From the NCBI RefSeq assembly GCF_007859945.1, contig NZ_SJPQ01000002.1, positions 660,279-724,278 of the forward strand: a stretch of 64,000 bases of DNA. The letters are read 5' to 3'. Source of the DNA: Pseudobythopirellula maris (GTDB taxonomy: Bacteria > Planctomycetota > Planctomycetia > Pirellulales > Lacipirellulaceae). A program made the position numbers and the translations under genes. Below are positions 41,076 through 50,386 of this stretch, piece after piece. Within the stretch, counting starts at the first letter, position 1, and each line of letters opens with the position of its first letter. The notes below the pieces were generated by a model. It searched no databases. It was not told where the DNA came from and was given only the letters and a program-made list of their open reading frames with translations.

Positions 41076-41948
41076 ATGCGACTCTTTCTTGCGGCTCTGC
41101 TTTACTCCGTCGGTTTCACGGCTGTAGCCCACACGGCTTCCTGCTGCTTGGCGGCCGACGCCGAACCAACCGCGCGGGTGCTGTTCGTCACGCAGAGCAC
41201 GGGCTTTGTTCACAGCACGGTCAATCGTGGGCCGAACCCTCTCTCCCACGCCGAGCGTGTGATGAAAGAGATCGGTGTCCGCAGCGGCCTGTTCCGGGTC
41301 GATTGCACACAAGACGTGGCCACCGACTTCAAGCCCGAGTTGCTCGAGAACTACGACGTGGTCGCTTTCTACACCACCGGCGAGCTGCCGATCCCGGTCG
41401 AAACCCGCGAGTGGTTCCTCAACGAGTGGCTCGCCGAGCAGGGACACGGGTTCCTGGGCATCCACTGCGCGGCCGACACCTACGGCGAGTACGAGCCGTA
41501 CTGGGACATGATCGGCGGCACGTTCGACGGCCACCCCTGGACCTCCGAGGCGACGGTCTCAATACGCGTTCACGAGGATCACCCCGCCACGGCGCCGTGG
41601 GCCGCGGCGGGCAAGTCGTTCGTCATCACCGACGAGATCTACCAGTTCAAGAACTGGCAGCCCGAGAAGGTGCGGGTGCTGATGAGCCTCGACATGGCGG
41701 CGACCGAGCTGAAACGCCCACGCCACGTGCCGGTCTTGTGGGTCAAGAACTACGGCGAGGGCCGGGTGATGCACATGAGCCTCGGCCACCGCGAAGACGT
41801 GCTGTCGAACCCCACGTACCAAGACTCGCTCATCGGCGGCGTCGAGTGGCTGCTGGGCCGTGTCGACGCGGACGCCACGCCCAACCCGGAGCTCTCGGCC
41901 CGCGAACAAGAAAAAGCCGAGACCGCCGCGGCGGGCGCTGGCGGCTGA
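41076..41948 (+). CDS. Secreted ThuA-like protein
   Basis: A 290-residue protein with a signal peptide (LFLAALLYSVGFTAVAHTA, then CCLAAD) and a ThuA-like glutamine amidotransferase-type fold: VLFVTQSTGFVHSTV, ENYDVVAFYTTGELP, GHGFLGIHCAADTY, GGTFDGHPW, VLWVKNYGEGRVMHMSLGH and a C-terminal LIGGVEWLLGR helix. ThuA proteins are implicated in trehalose or other disaccharide use; the secreted planctomycete forms have unknown substrates. The last 30 residues are a charged Ala/Glu tail. The start was chosen to give the signal peptide. Confidence 0.88.
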   Translation: MRLFLAALLYSVGFTAVAHTASCCLAADAEPTARVLFVTQSTGFVHSTVNRGPNPLSHAERVMKEIGVRSGLFRVDCTQDVATDFKPELLENYDVVAFYTTGELPIPVETREWFLNEWLAEQGHGFLGIHCAADTYGEYEPYWDMIGGTFDGHPWTSEATVSIRVHEDHPATAPWAAAGKSFVITDEIYQFKNWQPEKVRVLMSLDMAATELKRPRHVPVLWVKNYGEGRVMHMSLGHREDVLSNPTYQDSLIGGVEWLLGRVDADATPNPELSAREQEKAETAAAGAGG

Positions 41949-42106
41949 ATCAAGCTGTGGGAGGCGTCTCCGACGCCGATAGCGGGTTTTCAGCCGAGTC
42001 GGCTCGCGGCGCGTGATCGCGTTCGGAGCCCCCTGCCACATCGTTACGCCCGCTATTCTTATCTCACGGCTGGCTTGCACCGTTGCCATGCGGCTAGAAT
42101 CGCTGC

Positions 42107-42481
42107 ATGACGCCCGAACCTTGGCCCGACGCCGTCGACTCGACCGCGATACTGTACCTGGCGGCAGTGCTGATCGGCCTGCCGGCGGCCGGCTACGTGT
42201 TCGCCGTGCTCGACTACCGGGCGTACCTCCGTTCGCTCAAGCACGCATTGGTCGTCGTGAGCGGCTACATGGGCGCGACCCCTTACTGGGCCCTGCGGGA
42301 CCGGCCCGAGTGTCTCCGGGAATTCGGCCTCACCGAGCCCGTAACGCGTGAAGAGGTGTACGCCGCCTACCGACAACGCGTCAAACACGCCCACCCCGAT
42401 CGCGGCGGCGACCGCCGCGAGTTCGACCGCCTGCAGCAGCACCTGCAAGACGCGCTGCGGCTGGCAAGCGACGCGGTGTGA
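42107..42481 (+). CDS. Membrane J-domain (DnaJ-like) protein
   Basis: A 124-residue protein with an N-terminal membrane segment (ILYLAAVLIGLPAAGYVFAVL) and a C-terminal J domain: VTREEVYAAYRQRVKHAHPDRGG with the HPD tripeptide that stimulates Hsp70 ATPase, then EFDRLQQHLQDAL. A likely partner is DnaK at the membrane. TAGAAT (42095-42100) ends six bases before the ATG, so transcription may be leaderless. A small frame follows eight bases after the stop. Confidence 0.85.
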   Translation: MTPEPWPDAVDSTAILYLAAVLIGLPAAGYVFAVLDYRAYLRSLKHALVVVSGYMGATPYWALRDRPECLREFGLTEPVTREEVYAAYRQRVKHAHPDRGGDRREFDRLQQHLQDALRLASDAV

Positions 42482-42488
42482 ATCTTTT

Positions 42489-42620
42489 TTGAACGAAAAA
42501 CCCAAGAGGGGCTCGCGCGGCCAAGACGAGTTGTCCACCCGCTACGAGGCGATCCTCGACAAATGGGAGCAACAGGCCGATCGCTTCGACCGGGTCCTCG
42601 AACGCTGGGAGGCCGAGTGA
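42489..42620 (+). CDS. Possible 43-residue charged helical protein (TTG start)
   Basis: Starts with TTG at 42489, seven bases after the J-domain gene stop: NEKPKRGSRGQDELSTRYEA then ILDKWEQQADRFDRVLERWEAE. The heptad-like spacing of W and L and the many charged residues suggest a small coiled coil. It may be co-transcribed with the J-domain gene. Without an ATG or a Shine-Dalgarno sequence, the call is weak. Confidence 0.35.
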   Translation: MNEKPKRGSRGQDELSTRYEAILDKWEQQADRFDRVLERWEAE

Positions 42621-42763
42621 CGCCGCGGGCTGCGGTCTCTTTGATTGCCTCCGAGACGCACGACAGCGCCCGCCGCGGGATTGTTTGCTACCGCCGTCGC
42701 CGGGCGGCATAATGGCGTTTCCGGCCTCAGGCCGTTGCTCTCTTCTTCAGCCGTGAGTTCTCT

Positions 42764-43885
42764 TTGTTGCTCCGCCGACTCTTGCTGTGCGCCACGTTTG
42801 CACTCCCTGTTGTGAATGCGGTGGCGTGGGCCGGTGCGGCCGATCACGTCATCCAGATCAGCGTCGACGGCCTGCGACCCGACCTGCTCCAGACGCTGAT
42901 CGACCGAGGCGACGCCCCCAACTTCCAGCGGTTCCAGTCGGAAGGGGCTTGGACCAACAACGCCCGCACCGACGCCACCGACGCCACCACGCTGCCGAAT
43001 CACACCACCATGCTCACCGGCAGACCGGTGTCGCGTCCGCCCGGCATGCCGAGCCAGACCGAACACGGCTGGGACGTGAACGCCGGCCCGCCGCCGCCGA
43101 CCCTCACGCTGCACAACCACACCACACCAGAGTATTACAAGGCGAGCACGTTCGACATGGCCCACGACGCGGGGCTCTCGACCGCCCTCTTCGTGTCGAA
43201 GCACAAGTTTGTCATCTACGACCAGAGCTACGACGAAACCAACGGCGCCGACCACGCCAACGGTCGAGACAAGATCGACACCTACGGCGGCCACAACAAC
43301 ATCTTGACGATGCAACGCCAGCTTCTGGACGAACTGGGAGACAACCGTTTCAACTACACCTTCGTGCATTACGACTACCCCGACCACGCCGGGCACCAGT
43401 ACGGGTGGGGGTCCGATGGCTGGAACGAGTCGGTCGTCTGGGTGGATGGCTACCTCGGCGAGTTGTTCGACCTGATCGAGAACGACCCCGTGCTGAACGG
43501 CGTGACCACGATCGTGCTCAGCGCCGACCACGGCGGCACGGGCAATAGCCACAGCGACTTAACCAAGGTGACCAACTACCGGACGCCGTTCTACGCCTGG
43601 GGCGCGGGGGTCGGCCGCGGCGACCTGTACGCCATGAACGACCTCACGCGCGTCGACCCCCTAGAAGCCCACCCCGGCTACGACGCGATCGGACAACCGA
43701 TCCGCAACGGCGACGGCGCCAACCTGGCGCTCTCGCTGCTCGGCCTCGGCCCGATTCCCGGATCACTGATCAACGCGTCCCAAGAGCTCCGCCTCGCCAT
43801 CCCCGAGCCGGCCTCGATCGGCCTGCTGATCGTCGCCGCGGGGCTCGGCGCGACGCGCCGGCCCCCCACGCGACGCCGTCAGTAA
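42764..43885 (+). CDS. Alkaline phosphatase-superfamily protein with PEP-CTERM signal
   Basis: A 373-residue secreted phosphodiesterase/phosphatase-like enzyme. After a signal peptide (LLRRLLLCATFALPVVNAVAW), the metal site elements are ISVDGLRPDLL (Asp), TTLPNHTTMLTG with the likely Thr nucleophile, HYDYPDHAGHQYG and LSADHGGTG, the pattern of the type I phosphodiesterase/nucleotide pyrophosphatase group. The C-terminus is a PEP-CTERM sorting signal: IPEPASIGLLIVAAGLG followed by a basic tail, so the protein should be processed by an exosortase (none in the window). The start is a TTG at 42764; no ATG lies in the signal region. Confidence 0.88.
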   Translation: MLLRRLLLCATFALPVVNAVAWAGAADHVIQISVDGLRPDLLQTLIDRGDAPNFQRFQSEGAWTNNARTDATDATTLPNHTTMLTGRPVSRPPGMPSQTEHGWDVNAGPPPPTLTLHNHTTPEYYKASTFDMAHDAGLSTALFVSKHKFVIYDQSYDETNGADHANGRDKIDTYGGHNNILTMQRQLLDELGDNRFNYTFVHYDYPDHAGHQYGWGSDGWNESVVWVDGYLGELFDLIENDPVLNGVTTIVLSADHGGTGNSHSDLTKVTNYRTPFYAWGAGVGRGDLYAMNDLTRVDPLEAHPGYDAIGQPIRNGDGANLALSLLGLGPIPGSLINASQELRLAIPEPASIGLLIVAAGLGATRRPPTRRRQ

Positions 43886-44065
43886 GTCCGGCCGATCAGC
43901 CAACCGGCTGAGACCGACACTCCAAGCCGACCCGCTGCGTTATCGGACGACCTTCTTGAGAAAACGGGCGCAACTTATTTCGAGAGTCGCGCCGCGAACG
44001 CTCTTAAAAAAAAATTTGGCCGCGCGGGCGGCGTTGCTAGTCGGCGGAGTTGCTAGTTAGCCGTC

Positions 44066-44117
44066 GCTAGGCGCTAGTTGGGGCTTCGGCGCCGACAGCT
44101 ATTGCCTAGCGCCTAGC
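44066..44117 (-). terminator. Hairpin at the thrS 3 prime end
   Basis: GCTAGGCGCTAG (44066-44077) pairs with CTAGCGCCTAGC (44106-44117), beginning three bases beyond the thrS stop codon. There is no T-run right after it; the loop holds another small palindrome, GGCTTCGGCGCC. The preceding 43886-44065 holds no gene, only an A9 run (44007-44015). Confidence 0.55.
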
Positions 44118-44120
44118 AAC

Positions 44121-46310
44121 TCAGTACTCGTTCGCCTCGGCCTTGCCGCCCAGGTCGACCGTAGCGCCCTCGGCCACCTGGCGGACCGTCTTGTCGGCGA
44201 TCTCCGCTTGGAGCTTGGCGATCGCCTCGTCCAAGGGGCTCGCGCCGAGGTCGCCCTCGATGCGGTCGCGCACCGTGACGGTGCCCTCGTCGCGGTCCTT
44301 CTCGCCGACCACGAGCATGTAGGGGATCAGTTCGAGCTGGCCCTCGCGGATCTTGGCGCCGAGCTTCGAGCCCTTGAAGTCGCCCTCCGCCCGCAGGCCC
44401 TCGGCCTTGAGGCGAGCGAGCACCTCGCGGCCGTACTCTTCGGACTTCTCGCTGACGGTGAGCACACGCACCTGCTCCGGCGCCAGCCACAGCGGGAAGG
44501 CCGCGGCGAAGTGCTCGATCAGCACGCCGATAAAACGCTCCATCGAGCCGAGCGGCGCCCGGTGGATCATCACCGGCCGGTGCGGCTGGTTGTCGCGGCC
44601 GGTGTATTCCAGCGCGAAGCGTGATTCACTGGGCAGGTTGTAGTCGAGCTGCACCGTGCCGAGCTGCCACTCGCGGCCGATGCAGTCCGTGACAACGAAG
44701 TCGGCCTTCGGCCCGTAGAACGCCGCCTCGCCCGGCTCGATCGACACGTCGGGCAGGTCCATCGAGTCGCACACCGCTTTGAGCTCGGCCTCGGCCTTGT
44801 CCCACACCTCGGCGCCGCCGACGTACTTTGTGCCGTCCGGGTCGCGGAAGCCGAGCCGCACGCGGTAGTTGTCCATGCCGAGCGACTGGAGCACGCCCTG
44901 GGTCATCTCGAGGCAAGCGCGGAACTCGTCGGCCACCTGGTCGGGGGTGCAGAAGATGTGGGCGTCGTCCTGGCAGAAGCCGCGCACGCGGGTCATGCCG
45001 CTCAGCTCGCCCGACTGCTCGTAGCGGTAGACGGTGCCGAACTCGGCCAGCCGGACCGGCAGCTCGCGGTAGCTGCGCGGCTTCGACTGGTAGATCATGA
45101 TGTGGTGCGGGCAGTTCATCGGCTTGAGCAGGTAGCGCTCGTGCTGATGGGCCCAATGGTCGAGCGCCGCGGCGCGCTCTTCGGCGCTGGCCGCGGGGTC
45201 GTAGTCGCCGTCGAAGCCGAGCGTCTTGGCGGCGGCGATGAGCTGCGCCTCTTCCTGGTCGGTGAGCGACGCCTCTCCCCCCTCGCGCAGGCGATCGACC
45301 AACGCGTCGATGAGCTGCCCCGCCTCGTGCTCGCAAAGCACCGGGAACTGCGACTCGCGGTAGTAGGGGAAGTGGCCCGAGGTCTCGTACAACTCCACGC
45401 GGCCAACGTTGGGCGTGTAAACCGCCTCGTAGCCGCGGCGGCGGAGTTCGACCTTCAGGTAGTCCTCCAAGGTCTGCCGGATCACGGCGCCCTTGGGCAG
45501 CCACAGGATCAGCCCCGAGCCGACCTTCTGGTCGATGGCGAACAGCTCGTGTTGGCGGCCGAGCGTGCGGTGGTCGCGCTTCTTGGCCTCTTCGATCTGG
45601 GCGAGGTGCGCCTTGAGCTCCTTCTTGTCGAAGAACGCCGTGGCGTAGAGCCGCTGCAGCTGCTCGCGCTTCGCGTCGCCCTTCCAGTAGGCGCCGGCGA
45701 TCGAGAGCAGCTTGAAACCTTTGCCGATCGAAGCGGTGGTCGGTACATGCACGCCGCGGCAGAGGTCGATGAACTCGCCCTGGCGGTAGAAAGAGACCTC
45801 TTCCTCGTCGCCGAGGCCCGTGCCGAGGTGCTCCACCTTGAACTGCTGCTCGAGCTCCTCGCAGAGGGCGATCGCGTCGGCCTTGGGCTTCTCGAGCCGC
45901 TCGAAGGCGAGGTTCTCTTTGACGATGCGGGCCATCTCGGCCTCGATCTTGGGGAAGTCGTCTTCGGAGATCGGCTCCTTCAGCCGCATGTCGTAATAAA
46001 ACCCGGCGCCGGTGGTCGGGCCGAACGCCAGCTGAACGCCGGGGTGCAGCCGCATCACGGCCTGGGCCATCACGTGGGCGCAGCTGTGGCGCATGATCGC
46101 GAGCGCCTCGTCGTCACGCTTTGTCAGGAAGCGGACCGCCGCCTCGCCCTCGGCGGCGAGCTGGTGGCTCAAGTCGCGGGCCACGCCGTCGACTTCGGCC
46201 GCGATGGCCGCCTTGGCCAGCCCGGGGCCGATCGCCTCGGCGATCTCCAGGCAGGTGACGGGCTGGTCGAATGTTTTCTGATTCCCATCAGGGAGCTTCA
46301 CCGTGAGCAT
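44121..46310 (-). CDS. thrS: Threonyl-tRNA synthetase with catalytic-domain insertion
   Basis: A 729-residue class II synthetase that charges tRNA-Thr. TGS domain 1-60 ([13 protein letters not shown]); editing domain with [11 protein letters not shown] (His75, His79) and the CRGVHVP element (184-190); catalytic domain with zinc ligands Cys400 (MNCPHH) and His451 (QDDAHIFC); anticodon-binding domain from about 610 ([19 protein letters not shown]). Usual length is about 640; residues about 327-390 are an extra acidic Ala-rich helical insertion between the [13 protein letters not shown] and LKPMNCP motifs. The ATG at 46310 gives the standard start; an upstream in-frame start at 46343 is possible. 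Confidence 0.96.
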   Translation of the reverse strand: MLTVKLPDGNQKTFDQPVTCLEIAEAIGPGLAKAAIAAEVDGVARDLSHQLAAEGEAAVRFLTKRDDEALAIMRHSCAHVMAQAVMRLHPGVQLAFGPTTGAGFYYDMRLKEPISEDDFPKIEAEMARIVKENLAFERLEKPKADAIALCEELEQQFKVEHLGTGLGDEEEVSFYRQGEFIDLCRGVHVPTTASIGKGFKLLSIAGAYWKGDAKREQLQRLYATAFFDKKELKAHLAQIEEAKKRDHRTLGRQHELFAIDQKVGSGLILWLPKGAVIRQTLEDYLKVELRRRGYEAVYTPNVGRVELYETSGHFPYYRESQFPVLCEHEAGQLIDALVDRLREGGEASLTDQEEAQLIAAAKTLGFDGDYDPAASAEERAAALDHWAHQHERYLLKPMNCPHHIMIYQSKPRSYRELPVRLAEFGTVYRYEQSGELSGMTRVRGFCQDDAHIFCTPDQVADEFRACLEMTQGVLQSLGMDNYRVRLGFRDPDGTKYVGGAEVWDKAEAELKAVCDSMDLPDVSIEPGEAAFYGPKADFVVTDCIGREWQLGTVQLDYNLPSESRFALEYTGRDNQPHRPVMIHRAPLGSMERFIGVLIEHFAAAFPLWLAPEQVRVLTVSEKSEEYGREVLARLKAEGLRAEGDFKGSKLGAKIREGQLELIPYMLVVGEKDRDEGTVTVRDRIEGDLGASPLDEAIAKLQAEIADKTVRQVAEGATVDLGGKAEANEY

Positions 46311-46837
46311 CGGGCGGGTCGTTTCGGTCGGTCTTCGCGGCAAGGAAATAAGCAGGATGCAGGCAGCCCGCAGCCAGAATCGAGGGCCAATCCGAAGGAC
46401 ATGGCCCCGCCGAGCAGGCTCAGCAGCCAGACAAGCCAGGAGTATAAGGGGTTCCCTGCGGGGCGCGAACGCCGCAACCCGCGGGCAAGTACCGGCTTAG
46501 GGCTAAGAGCGCCTCAACACCGGCCCGAAATATGCGGCTTGCCGCCCCGGCCAACACAGCAGCCTGCTTCGGTCGCCACCCTGAAATGTCGACCATGGCA
46601 AGATAGGAAGAGATTGGCGACTGGGAGGAAAGTCTCAATTCGAGGATTTTCTCTGGAAAAAGTCTTGTACGGCTCGTAGCGCCGCTGCATCATATACCCA
46701 CAAGGGCACATCAGCTGCGCAAAGCGAATGTGGTGGAAAGCAGTCCGCCAGAAACGCGCCGCCCGTGCTCGAACAGCTGCTAGAAATGCTCCCGGACATA
46801 TTTGCATCAAGCACACGCTTTTCTTAAGGGCAGTCTA
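46311..46837. other. Gene-free spacer (thrS and PEP-CTERM upstream regions)
   Basis: A 527-base divergent spacer. TTGTAC (46665-46670) with CATCAT 17 bases later is a weak promoter candidate for the plus-strand gene. I looked for a T-box leader in front of thrS and saw no matching specifier loop or antiterminator. The region from 46500 on is lower in G+C than the rest of the window. Confidence 0.4.
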
Positions 46838-47497
46838 ATGAAGCTGAACACCCTGATTGGCTCCTTCGCTCTTGCGATGGCCATTTTTTGTGCGCCCACA
46901 CTAGCTGGGACCATCGAGATCCAGTTCACTGGCCTCAATCTCACCTACGATGGCTCTTCCATCGTTGATTCGGCAGTTGGCGCCGATCCGCTCACGACCG
47001 TTAGTCTGAAAGAAGACAGCGTCGATTTTGGCGGCTCTCCCCTCCAAACGCCCGCCGACGCAATCAGCCTCGAGCTGGCGATCCCCGGAGTGACGAACAT
47101 CCCCGTCGGCGGCGGCACGGTTAACAGCGCCGTGGGCGGCTCTCTCATGCTCAACCTGCCGAGCGGCGATCACGTCTCGCTCGACCTCGACTCGGTCGCC
47201 GTGACCTATGTCGACCTCTCTGGCACGATCCGCTTCGCGTTCGGCGGCTCGATCGCCACGATTGACTCGCAACAGCTCCCCAGTGGCGCCATGCTTGGCG
47301 ATCCGGTTGCGGTCTCGTTCTCGACCCGTCTCGACGCCGGCTCGCTGACCGACGACGGCACGTACATCACCGGCTTCACTTCGCGTGGGACCGGCGAGAT
47401 CGAGGGCGAGCTCGTCCCCGAGCCGACCACCGCCGCGCTGGGCGCCTTGGCCGCCCTGTTCGCCGGCGCCGCCGCCATGCGGTTCCGCCTCGGCTGA
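46838..47497 (+). CDS. Secreted PEP-CTERM protein, unknown
   Basis: A 219-residue secreted protein: signal peptide (LIGSFALAMAIFCAPTLAG), a beta-strand-rich middle (TIEIQFTGLNLTYDG, ISLELAIPG) and a C-terminal PEP-CTERM sorting signal (VPEPTTAALGALAALFAG, then a basic MRFRLG end). Low in charge, rich in Ser, Thr, Gly and Asp, as expected for an extracellular matrix-type protein. TAAGGG lies seven bases before the ATG. It has its own terminator. Confidence 0.88.
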   Translation: MKLNTLIGSFALAMAIFCAPTLAGTIEIQFTGLNLTYDGSSIVDSAVGADPLTTVSLKEDSVDFGGSPLQTPADAISLELAIPGVTNIPVGGGTVNSAVGGSLMLNLPSGDHVSLDLDSVAVTYVDLSGTIRFAFGGSIATIDSQQLPSGAMLGDPVAVSFSTRLDAGSLTDDGTYITGFTSRGTGEIEGELVPEPTTAALGALAALFAGAAAMRFRLG

Positions 47498-47524
47498 GCC
47501 CGATCGCTTCTGACTGCTCCCAAA

Positions 47525-47558
47525 AGAGCGGCGCCCATGCGGGCGCCGCTCTTTTTTT
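47525..47558 (+). terminator. Intrinsic terminator after the PEP-CTERM gene
   Basis: AGAGCGGCGCCC (47525-47536), loop ATGC, GGGCGCCGCTCT (47541-47552) followed by a T-run to 47558. A perfect 12-base stem. Confidence 0.95.
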
Positions 47559-47780
47559 GCGCCTGCGGTTTTAGCTGGGTGGCCACGCGTGAGAACCGAT
47601 TCACCGACAACGGGGCCTGCTGGCGGATGGCGTTCGAGCGTGAGAGGGCGAATAGGAGCAGGTCGTCCAAGCGGGAGCTGTGCGTCGTTTCACCGCGACC
47701 GACGGCGAAGCGCGCTACAATGGCGTGGATGCGAGACGAGCCAATTCGATCGATCGCGCACGCAGGAGTCGCGGCCGCCA

Positions 47781-48059
47781 GTGTCTGAGGGCCCTGCCGA
47801 TGGTTCGGCCGCAGGGAGAACTCCCTCACGCATCGGGCGCTCGGCAGCCCTGGCCTTCGGCTGGGGGGCGTGCCTGCTGGGCACGTTGTTGATTGGCCGC
47901 TACGGCTCGTGGGGCCACGGCATCTGCGGCGCCTGGGGCTGTGGGCCCCCGATCGAAGCGTTGGTTTCGGTCCACGCCTTTTGGCTGGTTCTGCTGACGC
48001 CGATGGCATGCCTGGCGGCGACGTTTGTCCCGGCTAGTGCGAATCGCACGGATGCGTAG
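47781..48059 (+). CDS. Small membrane protein, unknown (GTG start)
   Basis: A 92-residue protein from a GTG: a polar leader, then two hydrophobic segments (LAFGWGACLLGTLLIGRYG and ALVSVHAFWLVLLTPMACLAA) separated by a Cys/Gly-rich loop (HGICGAWGCGPP). TACAAT near 47717 is a possible -10. Thirty bases later a second small membrane gene starts; the pair may be one unit. No family is recognised. Confidence 0.55.
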   Translation: MSEGPADGSAAGRTPSRIGRSAALAFGWGACLLGTLLIGRYGSWGHGICGAWGCGPPIEALVSVHAFWLVLLTPMACLAATFVPASANRTDA

Positions 48060-48088
48060 CGTGTGTGGCGGTTTGATTCGACGTCGAT

Positions 48089-48367
48089 ATGGCGAAAAAA
48101 ACGCTACGGCTAGCGGTAGTGCGATCTAGCGTGGCGTGGCGGGTCGGGCTCGGCTTCGCGTGCCTGGGCGTGCTGGCTACGGTCGCTCTCGGGGTGGGCG
48201 ACGCACTGCAATGGATGACGACAGCGGGCGATCCACCGACCGACCTGGTCGTGCGACGCGGCCTGTTCGCGATCGCCACCGCGGTGGATCGGCCGCTTCT
48301 GCAATTCGCCGCAGCCGGCGCCGCAGCGGCGCTCTTCGCAAGGTTCCGCCAGCAATCGCTCAGCTGA
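48089..48367 (+). CDS. Small membrane protein, unknown
   Basis: A 92-residue protein with two hydrophobic segments (VGLGFACLGVLATVALGVG and LLQFAAAGAAAALFA) and a basic start (MAKKTLRLAVVRSS). It overlaps the 3 prime end of the convergent CBS gene by eight bases. It has the same size and general plan as its upstream neighbour, but the sequences are not obviously related. Confidence 0.6.
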   Translation: MAKKTLRLAVVRSSVAWRVGLGFACLGVLATVALGVGDALQWMTTAGDPPTDLVVRRGLFAIATAVDRPLLQFAAAGAAAALFARFRQQSLS

Positions 48368-48830
48368 TGGGCGAGTTGTTGCGTTCGATCAATGCGCTGA
48401 GGTACAGCAGCGAAGGGGTGCGGACCGGCTGGCTCTTGATGCCCTTCATCGCGGCGGCGAGCACGTCGCGGCGGCTGACCTGGCCGAGGAGCTGACCCTG
48501 CTCGTCGACCACCGGCAGACGCCGCCGGTTGGTGAGCAGAAAGACCTGAGCCACCGAGAGCAGCTGCGTGTCAGGCTTGATGGTCTCGGCGTCGGCGTCC
48601 ATGAACGAGCCGACATTGGTCGCCGGCAGCTGCTCGTACGCCGCGTCCAAGAGCACGTGCATGCTGCAGTGCTCGGAGAAGATGCCGAGGTACTGGCCGC
48701 GATCGCCACACACCGGGGCGCCGGAGATGCGGTTCTTCAGGAGCAGATCAATCGCTTGGAAGACATCCATCTCGGGACGAAGGGTCACGAGCTTCTTGAC
48801 CATGAAATCGCGCGCTGTGATCGACTGCAT
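48360..48830 (-). CDS. CBS-domain pair protein
   Basis: A 156-residue protein made of two CBS domains: TARDFMVKKLVTLRPEMDVFQAI with NRISGAPVCGDRGQYLGIFSE, then VGSFMDADAETIKPDTQLLSVA with RRRLPVVDEQGQLLGQVSRRDVL. CBS pairs bind adenosine nucleotides and usually regulate a partner protein; the partner is not identified here. GGAGG lies nine bases before the ATG at 48830. Confidence 0.9.
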   Translation of the reverse strand: MQSITARDFMVKKLVTLRPEMDVFQAIDLLLKNRISGAPVCGDRGQYLGIFSEHCSMHVLLDAAYEQLPATNVGSFMDADAETIKPDTQLLSVAQVFLLTNRRRLPVVDEQGQLLGQVSRRDVLAAAMKGIKSQPVRTPSLLYLSALIERNNSPIS

Positions 48831-49226
48831 CACCGGGAACCTCCGCGTTTGCTTTTTGAGAAAAGACCCGCACGCCTAAGAAGACGAGGGGGGAACAAAC
48901 CCGAGGCTACCGCCGATCGCCCGCGGCTTGAACGTATTCAAGTGTAACGCGAGTAACGCGGAGGCGCGCCTGCGAACTTGCCGCAGCGCGTCAGAAAGTC
49001 AAAGGCTCGTGCCATCTTTCACAAAGCAAACTCGACGCATGCTATCGCCATTTAAGACTCGGTTTCTCGGGTAATTTGCGCGGGCCGCCTCTAGCTTAAA
49101 GCGCATCGCGACTGAGTTCGTGACGCTTGGCACAGACTATCTTGCGCGCCACGTTCGAAACTCGGTAAGCGTTGGCGGCTCTTCGGCTCCGTGAAGCAAC
49201 CGCTCTGGGCGCATCGCCGAGGGGGA
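48831..49226. other. Gene-free spacer
   Basis: No coding region, repeat or convincing promoter is visible in these 396 bases between two minus-strand genes, apart from the CBS gene leader. AT-richer patches occur at 49010-49080. Confidence 0.45.
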
Positions 49227-50336
49227 TCAAAGCCCTTCGTTCAGGCCTTGCAAGTCGTCCGGCAAGAAGCGGCCGTCCTTGCGGATGAGTTCGCCATCGA
49301 ACCACATCTCGCCGCCGCCGTAATCCTCGCGCTGGATCAGCACGAGGTCCCAATGGATGCGGCTGCGGTTGCCGTTGTCGGCCTCCTCGTACGCTTGGCC
49401 GGGCGTGAGGTGGAAGCTGCCGCCGATCTTCTCGTCGAACAGCGTGTCGAGCATCGGGTGACGCACACGGTTGTTGACGCCCACGGCCCACTCGCCGCAG
49501 TACCGAGCGCCCTCGTCCGAGTCCAAGATCGCGTTGAGGCGCGGCGTGTCGTTCGAGGTCGCCTCGACGATCTTGCCGTCCTTGAACGTGAAGCGAATGT
49601 CGCTGAAGACGGCGCCCTGGTAGCGGCTGGAGGTGTTGTACTGGATCACGCCGTTGATGCTGTCACGCACCGGGGCGGTGAAGACCTCGCCGTCGGGGAT
49701 GTTGCGTTCGCCGCTGCACGGGATCACGGGGATGTCTTTGATCGAGAACTCCAGGTCGGTACCCGGGGCGACGAGCCGCACCCGATCGGTCGCCTCCATG
49801 CGGGCCACGAGCGGCTTCTGCGCCTCGCGCATCGCGGCGTAGTCGGCCGTGCAGACGTCGAAGTAAAAATCCTCGAACGCCTCGGTGCTCATCGACGCCG
49901 CCTGGGCGAACGCGTCGTTCGGCCAACGCAGCACGACCCATTTGGTCTTCGGCACGCGGTGGTCGTTCACCTTGCGCAGCCAGTGCTCTTGGTACAGGTC
50001 CATGCGGTCGTGGGGCACGTCGGCCAGCTCGCTGCTGTTGGCGGCGCCGCGCACGCCGATGTAGGCCTGCATCTGCTGCATGCGTGCCAGCTCGATGTCG
50101 CCGCAGAGCTTCATGCTCGCCTCGGTGGCGGAGCGGAATACGGAGCGCTGCACGCGCATCGACTTGAGCTCAGCCACCGGCAGGGCGCCCCGCTCGGCGG
50201 CGCCCTCGACCAGGGCGCAGATGAGGCTCGGGTCGTCGAGGTCGAAGCCCTCGATCAGCACGTGCTCGCCGGCCTTCAGTTCGCAACTGTGGTCGAGAAG
50301 CACCTCGGCGAGGCGTTGGATGCGGGGGTCGGTCAT
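49227..50336 (-). CDS. M29 aminopeptidase (PepS/AmpS type)
   Basis: A 369-residue cobalt/zinc aminopeptidase of family M29 that removes N-terminal residues from peptides in the cytoplasm. It has LADVPHDRMDLY, WVVLRWPND, the metal-site motif CSGERNIPDGEVFTAPV (with two catalytic/metal Glu residues), YCGEWAVGVNN, and GNRSRIHWDLVL near the end with the conserved His. Length 360-410 is usual. The start at 50336 gives MTDPRIQRLAEVLLDHS, the family start. Confidence 0.93.
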   Translation of the reverse strand: MTDPRIQRLAEVLLDHSCELKAGEHVLIEGFDLDDPSLICALVEGAAERGALPVAELKSMRVQRSVFRSATEASMKLCGDIELARMQQMQAYIGVRGAANSSELADVPHDRMDLYQEHWLRKVNDHRVPKTKWVVLRWPNDAFAQAASMSTEAFEDFYFDVCTADYAAMREAQKPLVARMEATDRVRLVAPGTDLEFSIKDIPVIPCSGERNIPDGEVFTAPVRDSINGVIQYNTSSRYQGAVFSDIRFTFKDGKIVEATSNDTPRLNAILDSDEGARYCGEWAVGVNNRVRHPMLDTLFDEKIGGSFHLTPGQAYEEADNGNRSRIHWDLVLIQREDYGGGEMWFDGELIRKDGRFLPDDLQGLNEGL

Positions 50337-50386
50337 GGAGTGGGGCCTGGGTGAAGGAAAGCAATCGCGTGGGTGTTCCACTCAGG

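Noticed and set aside
46311-46600. T-box or other riboswitch leader for thrS.
   Set aside because: No T-box consensus, specifier loop or terminator/antiterminator pair could be found by eye upstream of the ATG.
44958-46679. A 573-codon plus-strand frame across thrS.
   Set aside because: Antisense to a full, motif-rich threonyl-tRNA synthetase.
42764-47497. Local exosortase system expected with the two PEP-CTERM proteins.
   Set aside because: No exosortase or related membrane protease was found anywhere in the window; it must be encoded elsewhere.
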